From NCBI RefSeq assembly GCF_039907765.1, contig NZ_JARDJI010000022.1, forward strand, positions 1-64,000: 64,000 nucleotides of DNA, written 5' to 3'. The DNA comes from Aminobacter sp039907765 (GTDB taxonomy: Bacteria; Pseudomonadota; Alphaproteobacteria; Rhizobiales; Rhizobiaceae). The position numbers were made by a program, and so were the translations under genes. This document shows, piece by piece, positions 8,844-17,167 of the stretch. Numbering within the stretch: the stretch's first letter is position 1; every line of letters begins with the position of its first letter. Below the pieces are notes generated by a model, which was given only the letters and a program-made list of their open reading frames with translations, was not told the origin of the DNA and ran no database searches.

Positions 8844-10534
8844 ACAACCGGGCGACAGCCATCACGACAGCGCCGGAGCTGGCCATGCGCTCACCCGACG
8901 TCGTCATGCGCCTGCGGCGGATCGGAGCGTCGTTTCCAACGCGGCTCAGCTTCCTGCGCAGCCTGATCCGGCGTCTCGCTTCGGGCGGTGCGACGGTGCG
9001 CCGCCCGCTCTGGCGCCTGGACGACCAAGGTTTTGGCGACGCGGTCTACACGCTCGAGCTGGGTGGGCACGACTACAGCCTCGTTGCCTTTTCCTGCCCG
9101 CTTCCCGACGAGAAGCGCTCCGACCGTGTCATCGCCGAGGCCTGGGACACCAGCTTCGTGCTTTATGACGGCATTCCCGACGATGCCGAGACAGAGCGGC
9201 TGCGGGAAAATGCGCCGCGGCAGGAGGCGGGACGTTTTGGTCCGCGCGACCTGGTGCTGAGCCGAGCCAACAAGTCCGTGCGCTTCTTCGAACATGTCGC
9301 CGACAGCCTGGCGCGTGGGCGGCAGCCGGAACGAGAGCGTCTTGGCGAGGTCGGTTACCTCCTGCGTACCACGGCCGTCTACGGCAACGGCAAGTTCGGC
9401 ATTGCCGATCGCTTCGTGCTGGCGGAACGCGAGGGGCTGGCCGGTCCCTTCCAGGCCGAGATGCTGACGGTCTGGCTGATCCGAGAGTTCTCCCACGATC
9501 TCGTCGAGCACGTCGCCAGGTCCCGCGCGCCCGAAACCTTCGTGCCGCTTGCGCCGGAATTGCGCCGCCACATCGGGGTCGGCAATTCCACGGGTCTCGG
9601 CATGGCGCCGTTCCTGGCAAATCATCCGCAGCTCCTGAACAACTGGGTTTTCGCGCGCGAGACCGCACTGGCGCGGGTGAGGTCCAAACGATACCTGGAT
9701 GCGGCATCGCTGGACCGGCTGGCCGAGCTCTGGCGGCAGGCCGGCATGCATCTCGACCAATGGTCGGTCGAGGACGATGCCTTGATGGCGCGCATCCTGG
9801 GTCTGCGAGGGGAGTGGGCCGAGGCCCAAGCCTGGATCGACCCCGCTAGGCTGCGGGCGGTATCGTCACCTGTGGCGTCACTGCTCGAGCGTTCGCAATT
9901 CATGTCGGTCGACTTCCAGGAGTTGCTTGCAGCGCTTGTCATCGAAATGGCGGGGACCGAGAACGACGATCTTGCCGACGGCATGGCAGCAGTGCGGGAA
10001 GCGACGCTGCAGCCAGGCATGAGGCTTGCGGCGCTTCGCAGGCTCCTGCGTGACCACTATGGCTGGGCCTTGATCGTCGCGTTCGACAGGCCGGCCGAGA
10101 CCGCCCAGTTCTGGTACGTTTCGGAGGAGAAGCTGGAGCCCCGGCTCGGCCGCCGGACTTCCGAGCCTGGCGCGGATCTCGAGCTTCCGCTCGACATCGC
10201 AAGACAGGTGCAAGGCCTCGCCGCCGACCTTGCGGATGAGCCGGAAACGCAGACCGTCGCTGCTTTCCTCGCCCGCTTCCCGCAGCATCGACATGTGGTT
10301 CGGCGCATACAGACGGCGGCCACCGCTCCCTATTCTGAAATCCGCGACAACCTGCTCTCGGACCGCTGTCTGCCCATCAATATGCTGCGCTGCAAGCTCG
10401 CCTTCTTCGGTGCATCGAAGTTCGATCCGCGCTCGGATCGCTGGACACGCATCACGCTTTTCCAGGGCGCGCCGACGGCAGGCGAAATCGCTGCCGGCGA
10501 AACCGACGATTGCTGGCTTCCGGTGCTGCGATGA
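8840..10534 (+). CDS. Conserved protein of unknown function (564 aa)
   Basis: I do not recognise a characterised family. The protein is soluble by eye: no signal peptide and no membrane segment. It is rich in charged residues, with an N-terminal part containing WRLDDQGFGDAVYTLELGG and SLVAFSC, a middle part with ANKSVRFFEHVADSLARG, GNGKFGIADRF and NSTGLGMAPFLANHPQ, and a C-terminal part with DHYGWALIVAFDRP and RCKLAFFGASKFDPRSDRW. Start and stop overlap both neighbours by 4 bases (ATGA), so it is translationally coupled to the M19-like protein and to the DUF3726-like protein. The context implies a catabolic role, possibly as a subunit with the next gene product. Confidence 0.75.
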   Translation: MNNRATAITTAPELAMRSPDVVMRLRRIGASFPTRLSFLRSLIRRLASGGATVRRPLWRLDDQGFGDAVYTLELGGHDYSLVAFSCPLPDEKRSDRVIAEAWDTSFVLYDGIPDDAETERLRENAPRQEAGRFGPRDLVLSRANKSVRFFEHVADSLARGRQPERERLGEVGYLLRTTAVYGNGKFGIADRFVLAEREGLAGPFQAEMLTVWLIREFSHDLVEHVARSRAPETFVPLAPELRRHIGVGNSTGLGMAPFLANHPQLLNNWVFARETALARVRSKRYLDAASLDRLAELWRQAGMHLDQWSVEDDALMARILGLRGEWAEAQAWIDPARLRAVSSPVASLLERSQFMSVDFQELLAALVIEMAGTENDDLADGMAAVREATLQPGMRLAALRRLLRDHYGWALIVAFDRPAETAQFWYVSEEKLEPRLGRRTSEPGADLELPLDIARQVQGLAADLADEPETQTVAAFLARFPQHRHVVRRIQTAATAPYSEIRDNLLSDRCLPINMLRCKLAFFGASKFDPRSDRWTRITLFQGAPTAGEIAAGETDDCWLPVLR

Positions 10535-11100
10535 CGACGATCCAACTGTCTTACAACGAAGTGCTGACGGTCGCCCGCAAGGCTGCCGGCGGGGCCGGAT
10601 TGCCCCATGGCGTCGCGGAGGATGTCGGCGAGGCAGCCGTCTGGCTGTCGGCACGTGGCGTTGACGCTGTCTCAATCGTGGTCGATGCGCTTGGCAGCCC
10701 AGCGGAGATCCTCGGCGCCCAGGCGGCCATCGATGCTCTGTGCTGCGGCGAAACGGCGGAGATTGCTGCCGAGGGATGGAACTGCCGCCTGATGCTGATC
10801 GGCCTGGCTGGCGCTGTGGCAGCCGGTACGGAGATGAACCTCGCCGTTCGGAAGGCTGGGAATGTGGAGCCACTGGCGCGGATGGTCACCGCCGAGGCCT
10901 TGGTGCCGTCGGTGGTGGGTTTGCTGTTGTTGCCTTTCGCCGATGACGGTGCGCCCACCCCGCTCAGATCACATCGGCCAGCGGCAACCGATGCCGCAGC
11001 CTACGCGGCAGCACTTGGCCTGGCGGCGAAGACCTATGTGCCGGCTTCCGAACTGTCACGTGCCCGGGGCGCCGGTGCGGGCACCACCGACAACGATTGA
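10531..11100 (+). CDS. DUF3726-like protein
   Basis: A 189-residue cytoplasmic protein whose N-terminus (LSYNEVLTVARKAAGGAGLPHGVAEDVGEA, shortened here to key words) matches my memory of the DUF3726 family: a start region S-L-N-E-x-x-x-x-x-K-A-A-R-G-A-G followed by an E-x-x-G-K-A-like helix. The function of the family is unknown. The ATG at 10531 overlaps the stop of the 564-residue protein by 4 bases. The next gene begins 8 bases downstream. Its fixed place beside the 564-residue protein suggests a shared enzyme complex, which is inference. Confidence 0.65.
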   Translation: MTTIQLSYNEVLTVARKAAGGAGLPHGVAEDVGEAAVWLSARGVDAVSIVVDALGSPAEILGAQAAIDALCCGETAEIAAEGWNCRLMLIGLAGAVAAGTEMNLAVRKAGNVEPLARMVTAEALVPSVVGLLLLPFADDGAPTPLRSHRPAATDAAAYAAALGLAAKTYVPASELSRARGAGAGTTDND

Positions 11101-11108
11101 GGAATTCC

Positions 11109-12110
11109 ATGACAGTGCCGATGATGACGCTCGCCGCGGTGGAGCAGCTGTGCCTGCGCGCGCTGACGGCGGCGGGAGCCAGCGCGGGCAATGCGGCGGC
11201 CGTAGCCCGCTCGACGATGCTGGCGGAGCGCGACGGCATCCGCAGCCACGGCTTGCTTTACGTGCCGATCTACGCGGAACACGTCCGTTGCGGCAAGGTC
11301 GACGGCAGGGCGCGGCCAGCCGTTTCACAGCCGCGCCCCGGCGCGGTCGTCGTCGATGCGGCGACCGGGTTCGCCCATCCTGCGATCGATGCCGGGTGGG
11401 ATCGTTTCATTGCCGCCGCACGGGTCAACGGTGTCGCCGCGATGACGGTGTTCAATTCCTATAATTGCGGCGTGCTCGGCCATCACGCGGAGCGCATCGC
11501 CGAGGCGGGACTGCTCGGCCTCTGCACGACACATGCGCCGGCTTCGATAGCGCCGCCGGGCGGGCGCTTGCCGGTCATCGGCACCAATCCGTTTGCGCTC
11601 GGCGTTCCCGATGGCGCAGGCGGTGCCGCGCTGGTGCTCGACCAGTCGGCGAGCGTGGTGGCGAAATCGGAGATCCTACTGCGATCGCGCGAGGGCAGGC
11701 CGATCGAACCTGGCTGGGCTATCGACGAGCACGGCGCTGGCACGCTCGATCCGGCCGCGGCGCTCAAGGGTTCGATGCTCCCCGCCGGTGGCCACAAGGG
11801 TTTCGGCGTCGGGCTTCTGGTGGAAACTCTCGCGTCGTGCCTTGCGGGCGCCGTGCTCAGCAAGGAGGCGAGCCCGTTTTCCGGAACCACGGGCGGTCCG
11901 CCGAGAACCGGACAGTGTTTTGTCGCCTTCGAGACCTCGGCCTTTTCGGCAGGCTTTTCGCGCCAGGTCGCAAGTCTCGTGGAAGCAATCGTCGGGCAAG
12001 GCGGCCGCCTTCCGGGTGGCGGCCGCCAAGCTGCCCGCCGCCGCACCGAGCGGGAGGGCGTGCTGGTCGACGCCGGTCTCGCGAATCGAATCGAAGTGCT
12101 CTGCTGCTAA
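11109..12110 (+). CDS. Ldh2-family NAD(P)-dependent oxidoreductase (malate/L-lactate dehydrogenase fold)
   Basis: A 333-residue member of the Ldh_2/MDH2 family, which includes ureidoglycolate dehydrogenase, sulfolactate dehydrogenase and piperideine/pyrroline-2-carboxylate reductases. Family words: ERDGIRSHGL (catalytic His region), FNSYNCGVLGHHAERIAEAGLLG, VIGTNPFALGVP and PAGGHKGFGVGLLVETL. The exact substrate cannot be told; a cyclic imine or 2-keto/hydroxy acid would fit. The ATG at 11109 is closest to the preceding stop and has GGAA upstream. It ends the enzyme part of the operon, before the transporter genes. Confidence 0.85.
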   Translation: MTVPMMTLAAVEQLCLRALTAAGASAGNAAAVARSTMLAERDGIRSHGLLYVPIYAEHVRCGKVDGRARPAVSQPRPGAVVVDAATGFAHPAIDAGWDRFIAAARVNGVAAMTVFNSYNCGVLGHHAERIAEAGLLGLCTTHAPASIAPPGGRLPVIGTNPFALGVPDGAGGAALVLDQSASVVAKSEILLRSREGRPIEPGWAIDEHGAGTLDPAAALKGSMLPAGGHKGFGVGLLVETLASCLAGAVLSKEASPFSGTTGGPPRTGQCFVAFETSAFSAGFSRQVASLVEAIVGQGGRLPGGGRQAARRRTEREGVLVDAGLANRIEVLCC

Positions 12111-12212
12111 AGTTTTTCTGAAATCCGGATCAGTTATTTCGGTTTGATAAAAGTCACAGCCTTCTACATCGTACCCTTCGAGGCCATCACAACGACAACA
12201 AAGGGAACTGCG

Positions 12213-13217
12213 ATGAAGCTCAAGACATCCATACTTGCGGGAGTTTGCCTTGCCTGCATGGTTCTCGGCAGCAACGCTGCCGAGGCTACGGAATGCGGGA
12301 CGAAGGATCCGATCACGATCGCCGAAATGACCTGGCTGTCTGCCGGCACCCTAGCCTACGTCACCAAGGCGATCCTTGCCGAAGGATATGGCTGCAATGT
12401 CCAGATCGTGCCCGGCGACACGGTGCCCACCGCATCTTCCATGCTGGCCAAGGGAGAGCCTGACATCGCGCCCGAACTGTGGGTCTCCACGGTCAAGTCG
12501 ACCTGGGACCAGATGCTGGCGAAGGGCACCGTCTACAAGGCCGGTGACATCTTTGCCAGCGGCGGCCAGGAGGGTTGGTGGATCCCGGACTATATCGCCC
12601 AGGCGCACCCGGAAATCCGTTCCGTCAGCGACCTCAAGGACAACTGGCAGGTCTTCGAGGATCCGTCGAGCCCCGGCAAGGGCCGCTTCTACGCATGCCC
12701 TCCTGGCTGGGGTTGCGAGATCATCACCAACAATCTCGTCAAGGCACTCGGCCTGGAAGCGACCTACGAGGTCTATCCTACCGGTTCGGGTGCGAACCTC
12801 AAGGCCATGATCGCGCGGCAGGTCTCGCGCAAGAAGCCGTTCATCGGCTGGTACTGGGGGCCGACCGAGGTGATTGGCAAGTACAAGCTCAAGGTGCTCG
12901 AGATGCCGGCCTATGATCAGGCAAAGTTCACCTGCCTTACCGATGCCAAGTGCGAGAAGCCGGAACTGACGGGTTGGGCGGTCGGCGAAGTTGCCGTCGC
13001 GGCGACCACCAGTCTCAAGGAGAAGGCGCCGGCCGTTGCCGAATTCCTGTCGAAGATGCAGGTGCCCAACGTAGAGATCAGTGACGTGCTCGCCTGGGGA
13101 GACGACAACAAGGCGTCGCCCGAGGAGGTCGCCACCTATTTCTTCAAGAACTACGAAACGATCTGGACGAAGTGGGTCCCGGCCGATGTGGCCAGCAAGG
13201 TGAAGGCAGCGCTCTGA
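12213..13217 (+). CDS. Glycine betaine/proline-type ABC importer, binding protein
   Basis: A 334-residue periplasmic binding protein of the OpuAC/ProX class. The signal peptide runs to about ...SNAAEA at residue 26. The mature part starts with ITIAEMTWLSAGTLAYVTKAIL, the usual first strand and helix of this class. Aromatic residues that could form the cage for a quaternary amine are present (WWIPDY, GWYWGP). The start at 12213 follows AAAGGGAACTGCG, a good ribosome site. The permease and ATPase follow, so the importer is complete. The substrate is probably a betaine or a related quaternary amine. Confidence 0.88.
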   Translation: MKLKTSILAGVCLACMVLGSNAAEATECGTKDPITIAEMTWLSAGTLAYVTKAILAEGYGCNVQIVPGDTVPTASSMLAKGEPDIAPELWVSTVKSTWDQMLAKGTVYKAGDIFASGGQEGWWIPDYIAQAHPEIRSVSDLKDNWQVFEDPSSPGKGRFYACPPGWGCEIITNNLVKALGLEATYEVYPTGSGANLKAMIARQVSRKKPFIGWYWGPTEVIGKYKLKVLEMPAYDQAKFTCLTDAKCEKPELTGWAVGEVAVAATTSLKEKAPAVAEFLSKMQVPNVEISDVLAWGDDNKASPEEVATYFFKNYETIWTKWVPADVASKVKAAL

Positions 13218-13373
13218 TCGCAGCCTGGCGGGCACATCTTCCCCCGGACGCGCCGCACACCGCATATCACGCTTCGGCCGGATGCCTGACGCGCATGGGG
13301 CGCGGAACATGGCAACCGGCCGCGACGCGTGAGCGGCGAGGAGCGGATCGCCAACCTTTGAAAGGGTCATGCC

Positions 13374-14246
13374 ATGGCAGACAATTTTCCCGAACTCGTC
13401 GACACGCGCGGGCTCCGCTTCGCGATCGACGACGGCTTCAGTTGGATCGTGGCGAACTACGGCGACACGCTGGAGCGGTTGCTGGGGCCGCTGCTCAAGC
13501 TTCTGGGCGCCATGGAGGCCTTCCTGCAGTGGTTGCCGTGGTATGTCACGATCGCCGGAATCGCCCTGTTGACCTACTCGGCCTCGCGAAGCATGAGGAT
13601 GACGGGCGCCGCGGTGGTCATGCTGTTCTTCATCGGTGCGGTTGGCCTGTGGAACGATGCCATGGCGACGGTGGCCCTGATGCTCGCCGCGACCGTGGTG
13701 GCCGTTGTGGTCGGCATTCCGCTGGGCATCCTGATGGCGCGTTCCGACTGGTTGCGCTCGGTGGCGCTGCCGCTCCTGAACATCATGCAGACGCTGCCGA
13801 TCTTCGTCTATCTCATTCCCTTCGTCATGCTGTTCGGTCCCGGCAAGATCCCGGCCATCCTCGCCACCGTGTTCTTTGCCATTCCGCCGGTGATCAGGCT
13901 GACCGATCTCGGCATCCGCCAAGTCGACGCAGAGGTGGTCGAGGCGATTGTCGCCTTCGGCGCGACGCCGGGCCAGAAGCTGTTGAAAGTCCAGATCCCG
14001 CTCGCCCTGCCGACCATCATGGCCGGCATAAACCAGACGACGATGATGGCGCTGTCGATGGTTGTGATCGCCTCGATGATCGGCGCGGGCGGGCTCGGCT
14101 ACCAGGTGTTGCAGGGAATCCAGCGGCTGGAGGTGAGCCGCGGCCTGGTTGCCGGCATCGCCATTGTCTTCCTGGCGGTGATCTTCGACCGCATCGCCCA
14201 GTCCTACGGTCGCCGCGCCCAGAAGCATCTTGCGAGCGGAGAGTAA
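13374..14246 (+). CDS. Glycine betaine/proline-type ABC importer, permease (ProW-like)
   Basis: A 290-residue inner-membrane permease. The N-terminal part resembles ProW (a leader before the first membrane segment near YVTIAGIALLTYSAS). The ATPase-docking EAA loop is visible around DAEVVEAIVAFGATPGQKLLKVQIPLALP. The region MQTLPIFVYLIPFVMLFGPG is typical of this permease class. It starts 156 bases after the binding-protein gene; the gap may hold an element that lowers permease expression relative to the binding protein. It lies 4 bases before the ATPase gene. Confidence 0.9.
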   Translation: MADNFPELVDTRGLRFAIDDGFSWIVANYGDTLERLLGPLLKLLGAMEAFLQWLPWYVTIAGIALLTYSASRSMRMTGAAVVMLFFIGAVGLWNDAMATVALMLAATVVAVVVGIPLGILMARSDWLRSVALPLLNIMQTLPIFVYLIPFVMLFGPGKIPAILATVFFAIPPVIRLTDLGIRQVDAEVVEAIVAFGATPGQKLLKVQIPLALPTIMAGINQTTMMALSMVVIASMIGAGGLGYQVLQGIQRLEVSRGLVAGIAIVFLAVIFDRIAQSYGRRAQKHLASGE

Positions 14247-14250
14247 GGCC

Positions 14251-15441
14251 GTGACCGCTTCCGACGTGAAAATCCAGGTCGACAATGTCTACAAGATCTT
14301 CGGCAATCGTCCGGACGACGCCATGGCCGAGCTGCACGCCGGTGCGCGCAAGGCGGATGTCCTGCAGAAGACCGGCTGCATCGTCGGCCTCAATGGTATC
14401 GACTTCTCGGTCCGCAGCGGCGAGACCTTCGTCATCATGGGCCTTTCAGGTTCAGGAAAGTCAACGCTGATCCGCCACTTCAACAGGCTGATCGAGCCAA
14501 CCGCCGGCCGCATCCTCGTCGACGGCCGCAACATCATGGACATGAACCCCAAGGACCTGCTGGCGTTTCGTCGTACCAGTATTTCCATGGTGTTCCAGCG
14601 CTTCGGTCTGCTGCCGCATCAAACGGTTCTCGAGAACACGATCTGCGGGCCGATCCTACAGGGTGTGAGCCGGCGCGAGGCGGTGGCGCTCGGCATGGAG
14701 CAGTTGGAACTCGTCGGCCTGAAGGGGTTCGAGAGCCGTTTCCCAAGACAGCTTTCCGGTGGCATGCAGCAGCGTGTCGGTCTTGCCCGGGCGCTCGCGA
14801 CCCAGGCCGACGTGCTGTTGATGGATGAGGCTTTCAGTGCGCTCGATCCGCTGATCAAGAGCGACATGCAGGAACAGCTCAAGGACATTCAGGCACGGTT
14901 GAAGAAGACCATCATCTTCATCACCCACGATCTCGACGAAGCCCTGCATCTCGGCGACCGCATCGCCATCCTCAAGGATGGCGAGTTGCGGCAGGTGGGC
15001 ACAGGTGCGGAAATCCTCTTTCATCCGGCGGACGACTACGTCGAACGTTTCGTGCGCAAGGTCGACCTGTCGCGCGCTCTCTCTGCCTACGGCGCCTTCA
15101 CGAAGGTTCCTGTGCTTACGCAGGCGGAAGCCGTCGCGGACCGGACCGCAGCGCTCCTGCGCGAGCATCCTGCCGTGATCGTTGCGCAGGGTGCTGAGAT
15201 GAGGGTCCTTACCTCCAGCGAGCCAGACCGGGCGAAGCGAGTTGCGTCTATTGATGTCGCGGCCACGCTTGGCGAGAGCTTCCCCTTCCTGGCTGGCGAC
15301 GACGCCGTCGTCGTCATAGACAGCGGCGCTCCCGCCGGCATACTGACGCGTGAAATGGCGTTCAAGGCGCTGTCTCGCTTGGCACAAGGTGTCTGTAGCA
15401 AAGCGCCGCCGCGTGGCCCGGCCGATGCAATCTGCGCATGA
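14251..15441 (+). CDS. Glycine betaine/proline-type ABC importer, ATPase (ProV-like)
   Basis: A 396-residue ATPase. Walker A GLSGSGKST, the signature LSGGMQQRVGLARALA, Walker B VLLMDEAFSALDP and the H-loop FITHDLDEALHLGDR are present. The N-terminal segment KIFGNRPDDAM is typical of ProV. The C-terminal 110 residues look like the CBS-type regulatory domain of ProV, which senses ionic strength in characterised members; it is present but divergent. A GTG at 14251, 4 bases after the permease stop and behind GAGCGGAGAG, is the likely start; an ATG at 14230 lies inside the permease gene. Confidence 0.9.
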   Translation: MTASDVKIQVDNVYKIFGNRPDDAMAELHAGARKADVLQKTGCIVGLNGIDFSVRSGETFVIMGLSGSGKSTLIRHFNRLIEPTAGRILVDGRNIMDMNPKDLLAFRRTSISMVFQRFGLLPHQTVLENTICGPILQGVSRREAVALGMEQLELVGLKGFESRFPRQLSGGMQQRVGLARALATQADVLLMDEAFSALDPLIKSDMQEQLKDIQARLKKTIIFITHDLDEALHLGDRIAILKDGELRQVGTGAEILFHPADDYVERFVRKVDLSRALSAYGAFTKVPVLTQAEAVADRTAALLREHPAVIVAQGAEMRVLTSSEPDRAKRVASIDVAATLGESFPFLAGDDAVVVIDSGAPAGILTREMAFKALSRLAQGVCSKAPPRGPADAICA

Positions 15442-15460
15442 TGGCTGCCTCCGGCAGCCA
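15442..15460. terminator. Hairpin between convergent operons
   Basis: TGGCTGCC, a TCC loop and GGCAGCCA form a perfect 8-base stem that begins directly after the ATPase stop codon. There is no T-tract. It lies between two convergent transcription units, where a bidirectional terminator would be expected. Confidence 0.4.
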
Positions 15461-15582
15461 GCGGGAGAGTGACCAGCAAGGCGTCCCGGCTGTCGCGCGC
15501 AAGCACGGGATCGTGACGGGGATGCTGTTCCGCTGGCAGCTCGACATGGCGTAGCCAACGGCAGCTGCCAGGTTGTAGGCCT

Positions 15583-16992
15583 CTACAGGTAGCCGATCGA
15601 TTGCAGGTCCATATGGGGCTTTGGCTGAGAGCTAAGCAGGCCCATCAGCCGACTTAGGCCGAGTTCGATCTGAGAAAGCGAATGCGCTGCCCCAAGGCAC
15701 AGCCGGACTGCGTGAGGCGCGTGGTCGCGTTTTACCGCAAATGCATCCGCGGTGATCACTCTCACGCCCTCCCGCAAGGCGGTCGCGGAAAAGGAGTCCA
15801 TTCGCCACGGTTCCGGCAACTGCAGCCAGAGATGATAGCAGGACGTCGAGGCCCGCTCCGCAAACGGCCCGAGAACCCGGTGCGCCAGTTCCTGGCGTTC
15901 ACGGGCCTGCTTGCGATGCCAGGCGATGAGCTTGTCTGCATAGCCGTTGGCCATCCAGTTGGCCACCACTGCCGCCATCAGCGGGGGCGACATCCAGTTG
16001 CTCATGGTGACGATTTCCTGGACAGTTCGGCTCAATGTCGGCGGCACCACCAGGAAGCCGATGCGCAAGCCCGGAGCCATGCTCTTGGATGCGCTGGTAA
16101 GATATATGGTTCGCTCGGGGATAATCGAAGCAAATGGGCGCGGCCTGGTTTCGGCGAGGAAGCCATAGACGTCGTCCTCGATGATCCAGAGGTCAAACTC
16201 GTCGACGATCGCGGCAATCTCGCGCATCCTCTGTTCGGACATGGTGACCGTCGTCGGGTTCTGCAGGACAGGCATGCAGTAGAGCGCCTTGGGTTTCTTG
16301 GTCTCGCACATTTCGCGGAGGGCTGAGGGGTCAATTCCCGCTTCGTCCATCTGGATCGCGCCGAGACTGATGCCAAGCTGATGCGCAATCGCTCGCGCGC
16401 CAGGATAGGTGAGTTGTTCGGTGGCAATGCAGTCGCCGTGGCCGGCCAGAGCCATCATGCTGATCAAAAGGCCATGCTGTCCGCCGTTGCAGACGATCAC
16501 GTTGTCCGGGTGGGCTCGGATCCCAATCCCCTCAAGCCATTGAGCGGCGACCGCTCGGTGCGCAATCATTCCTGCGCTGGGCTGATAGGTCAGGAGCGCA
16601 TCGAGCGAACCCGACCGCGACATGTCCTTCAGCGTCGACCTCAAGATTTCGTCTGCTTCGCCGATGGCGGAAAGGTTCAATCCGAGATCGATGACCTCCG
16701 GCTGCGGCTTTTCCGGCACCACGAGGCGCGTGATGTCGTCGCGATGATTGTCGAAGTCATTGATGAACGTACCTCGCCCGACTTCGCCGACGACTAGGCC
16801 TCTGGTTGCTGCTTCGGCATAGGCTCTCGCGATCGTCCCGACCGTAACGCCGAGCCGATAGGCAAGATCGCGATGCGGCGGCAGCTTTTCTCCGGGCAGC
16901 AATTGGCCTTCCGCTATGCCACGTTCGAGCGCGTCGCATATCGCCGCGTAGATTGGCCCGGCGCCTTTCCTGATCTCCGGCTTCCAGTTCAT
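15583..16992 (-). CDS. MocR-family regulator (GntR HTH fused to aminotransferase-like domain)
   Basis: A 469-residue fusion: an N-terminal GntR-type winged helix (residues about 10-75, with LPPHRDLAYRLGVTVGTIARAY) and a C-terminal fold-type I aminotransferase-like domain. The pyridoxal-phosphate lysine is likely in TSASKSMAPGLRIGF, and CNGGQHGLLISMMAL is the cofactor-binding part. Such regulators respond to PLP with an amino compound. It is divergent from the ABC importer and ureide genes starting at 17168 and is the obvious candidate regulator. The start at 16992 (MNWKPEI) fits the family better than an ATG at 17037, which would lie inside the operator. Confidence 0.88.
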   Translation of the reverse strand: MNWKPEIRKGAGPIYAAICDALERGIAEGQLLPGEKLPPHRDLAYRLGVTVGTIARAYAEAATRGLVVGEVGRGTFINDFDNHRDDITRLVVPEKPQPEVIDLGLNLSAIGEADEILRSTLKDMSRSGSLDALLTYQPSAGMIAHRAVAAQWLEGIGIRAHPDNVIVCNGGQHGLLISMMALAGHGDCIATEQLTYPGARAIAHQLGISLGAIQMDEAGIDPSALREMCETKKPKALYCMPVLQNPTTVTMSEQRMREIAAIVDEFDLWIIEDDVYGFLAETRPRPFASIIPERTIYLTSASKSMAPGLRIGFLVVPPTLSRTVQEIVTMSNWMSPPLMAAVVANWMANGYADKLIAWHRKQARERQELAHRVLGPFAERASTSCYHLWLQLPEPWRMDSFSATALREGVRVITADAFAVKRDHAPHAVRLCLGAAHSLSQIELGLSRLMGLLSSQPKPHMDLQSIGYL

Positions 16993-17007
16993 GCGGCCTC
17001 GCCTACT

Positions 17008-17059
17008 TTGACACCGTGTCAATGAAATAATTGACACCCTTTGATGTCAGACATACGCT
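17008..17059 (+). promoter_or_regulatory. Promoter and tandem operators of the ureide operon
   Basis: A perfect 15-base palindrome TTGACACCGTGTCAA lies at 17008-17022. A second site, TGACA (17032-17036) / TGTCA (17045-17049), begins 23 bases further on, about two helical turns. TTGACA at 17031-17036, a 17-base spacer and TACGCT at 17054-17059 form a plausible sigma-70 promoter that the second site overlaps. A third TTGACA half-site is at 17116. The position between the MocR gene and its divergent target makes MocR the likely ligand. Confidence 0.55.
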
Positions 17060-17167
17060 CAAAAAATAACAAACACAAGGGAACAAAACTAGGAAATCTG
17101 ACCATATTGAGTCCATTGACATGGGTTCAATTGCAGATGAACGGCGAGCATCGCAACGGAGGAGAAG

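Noticed and set aside
12351..14285. A 644-codon open frame on the minus strand across the betaine importer genes
   Set aside because: It is the antisense shadow of two well-supported genes (binding protein and permease); its translation is rich in Arg, Gly, His and Asp with no family motifs.
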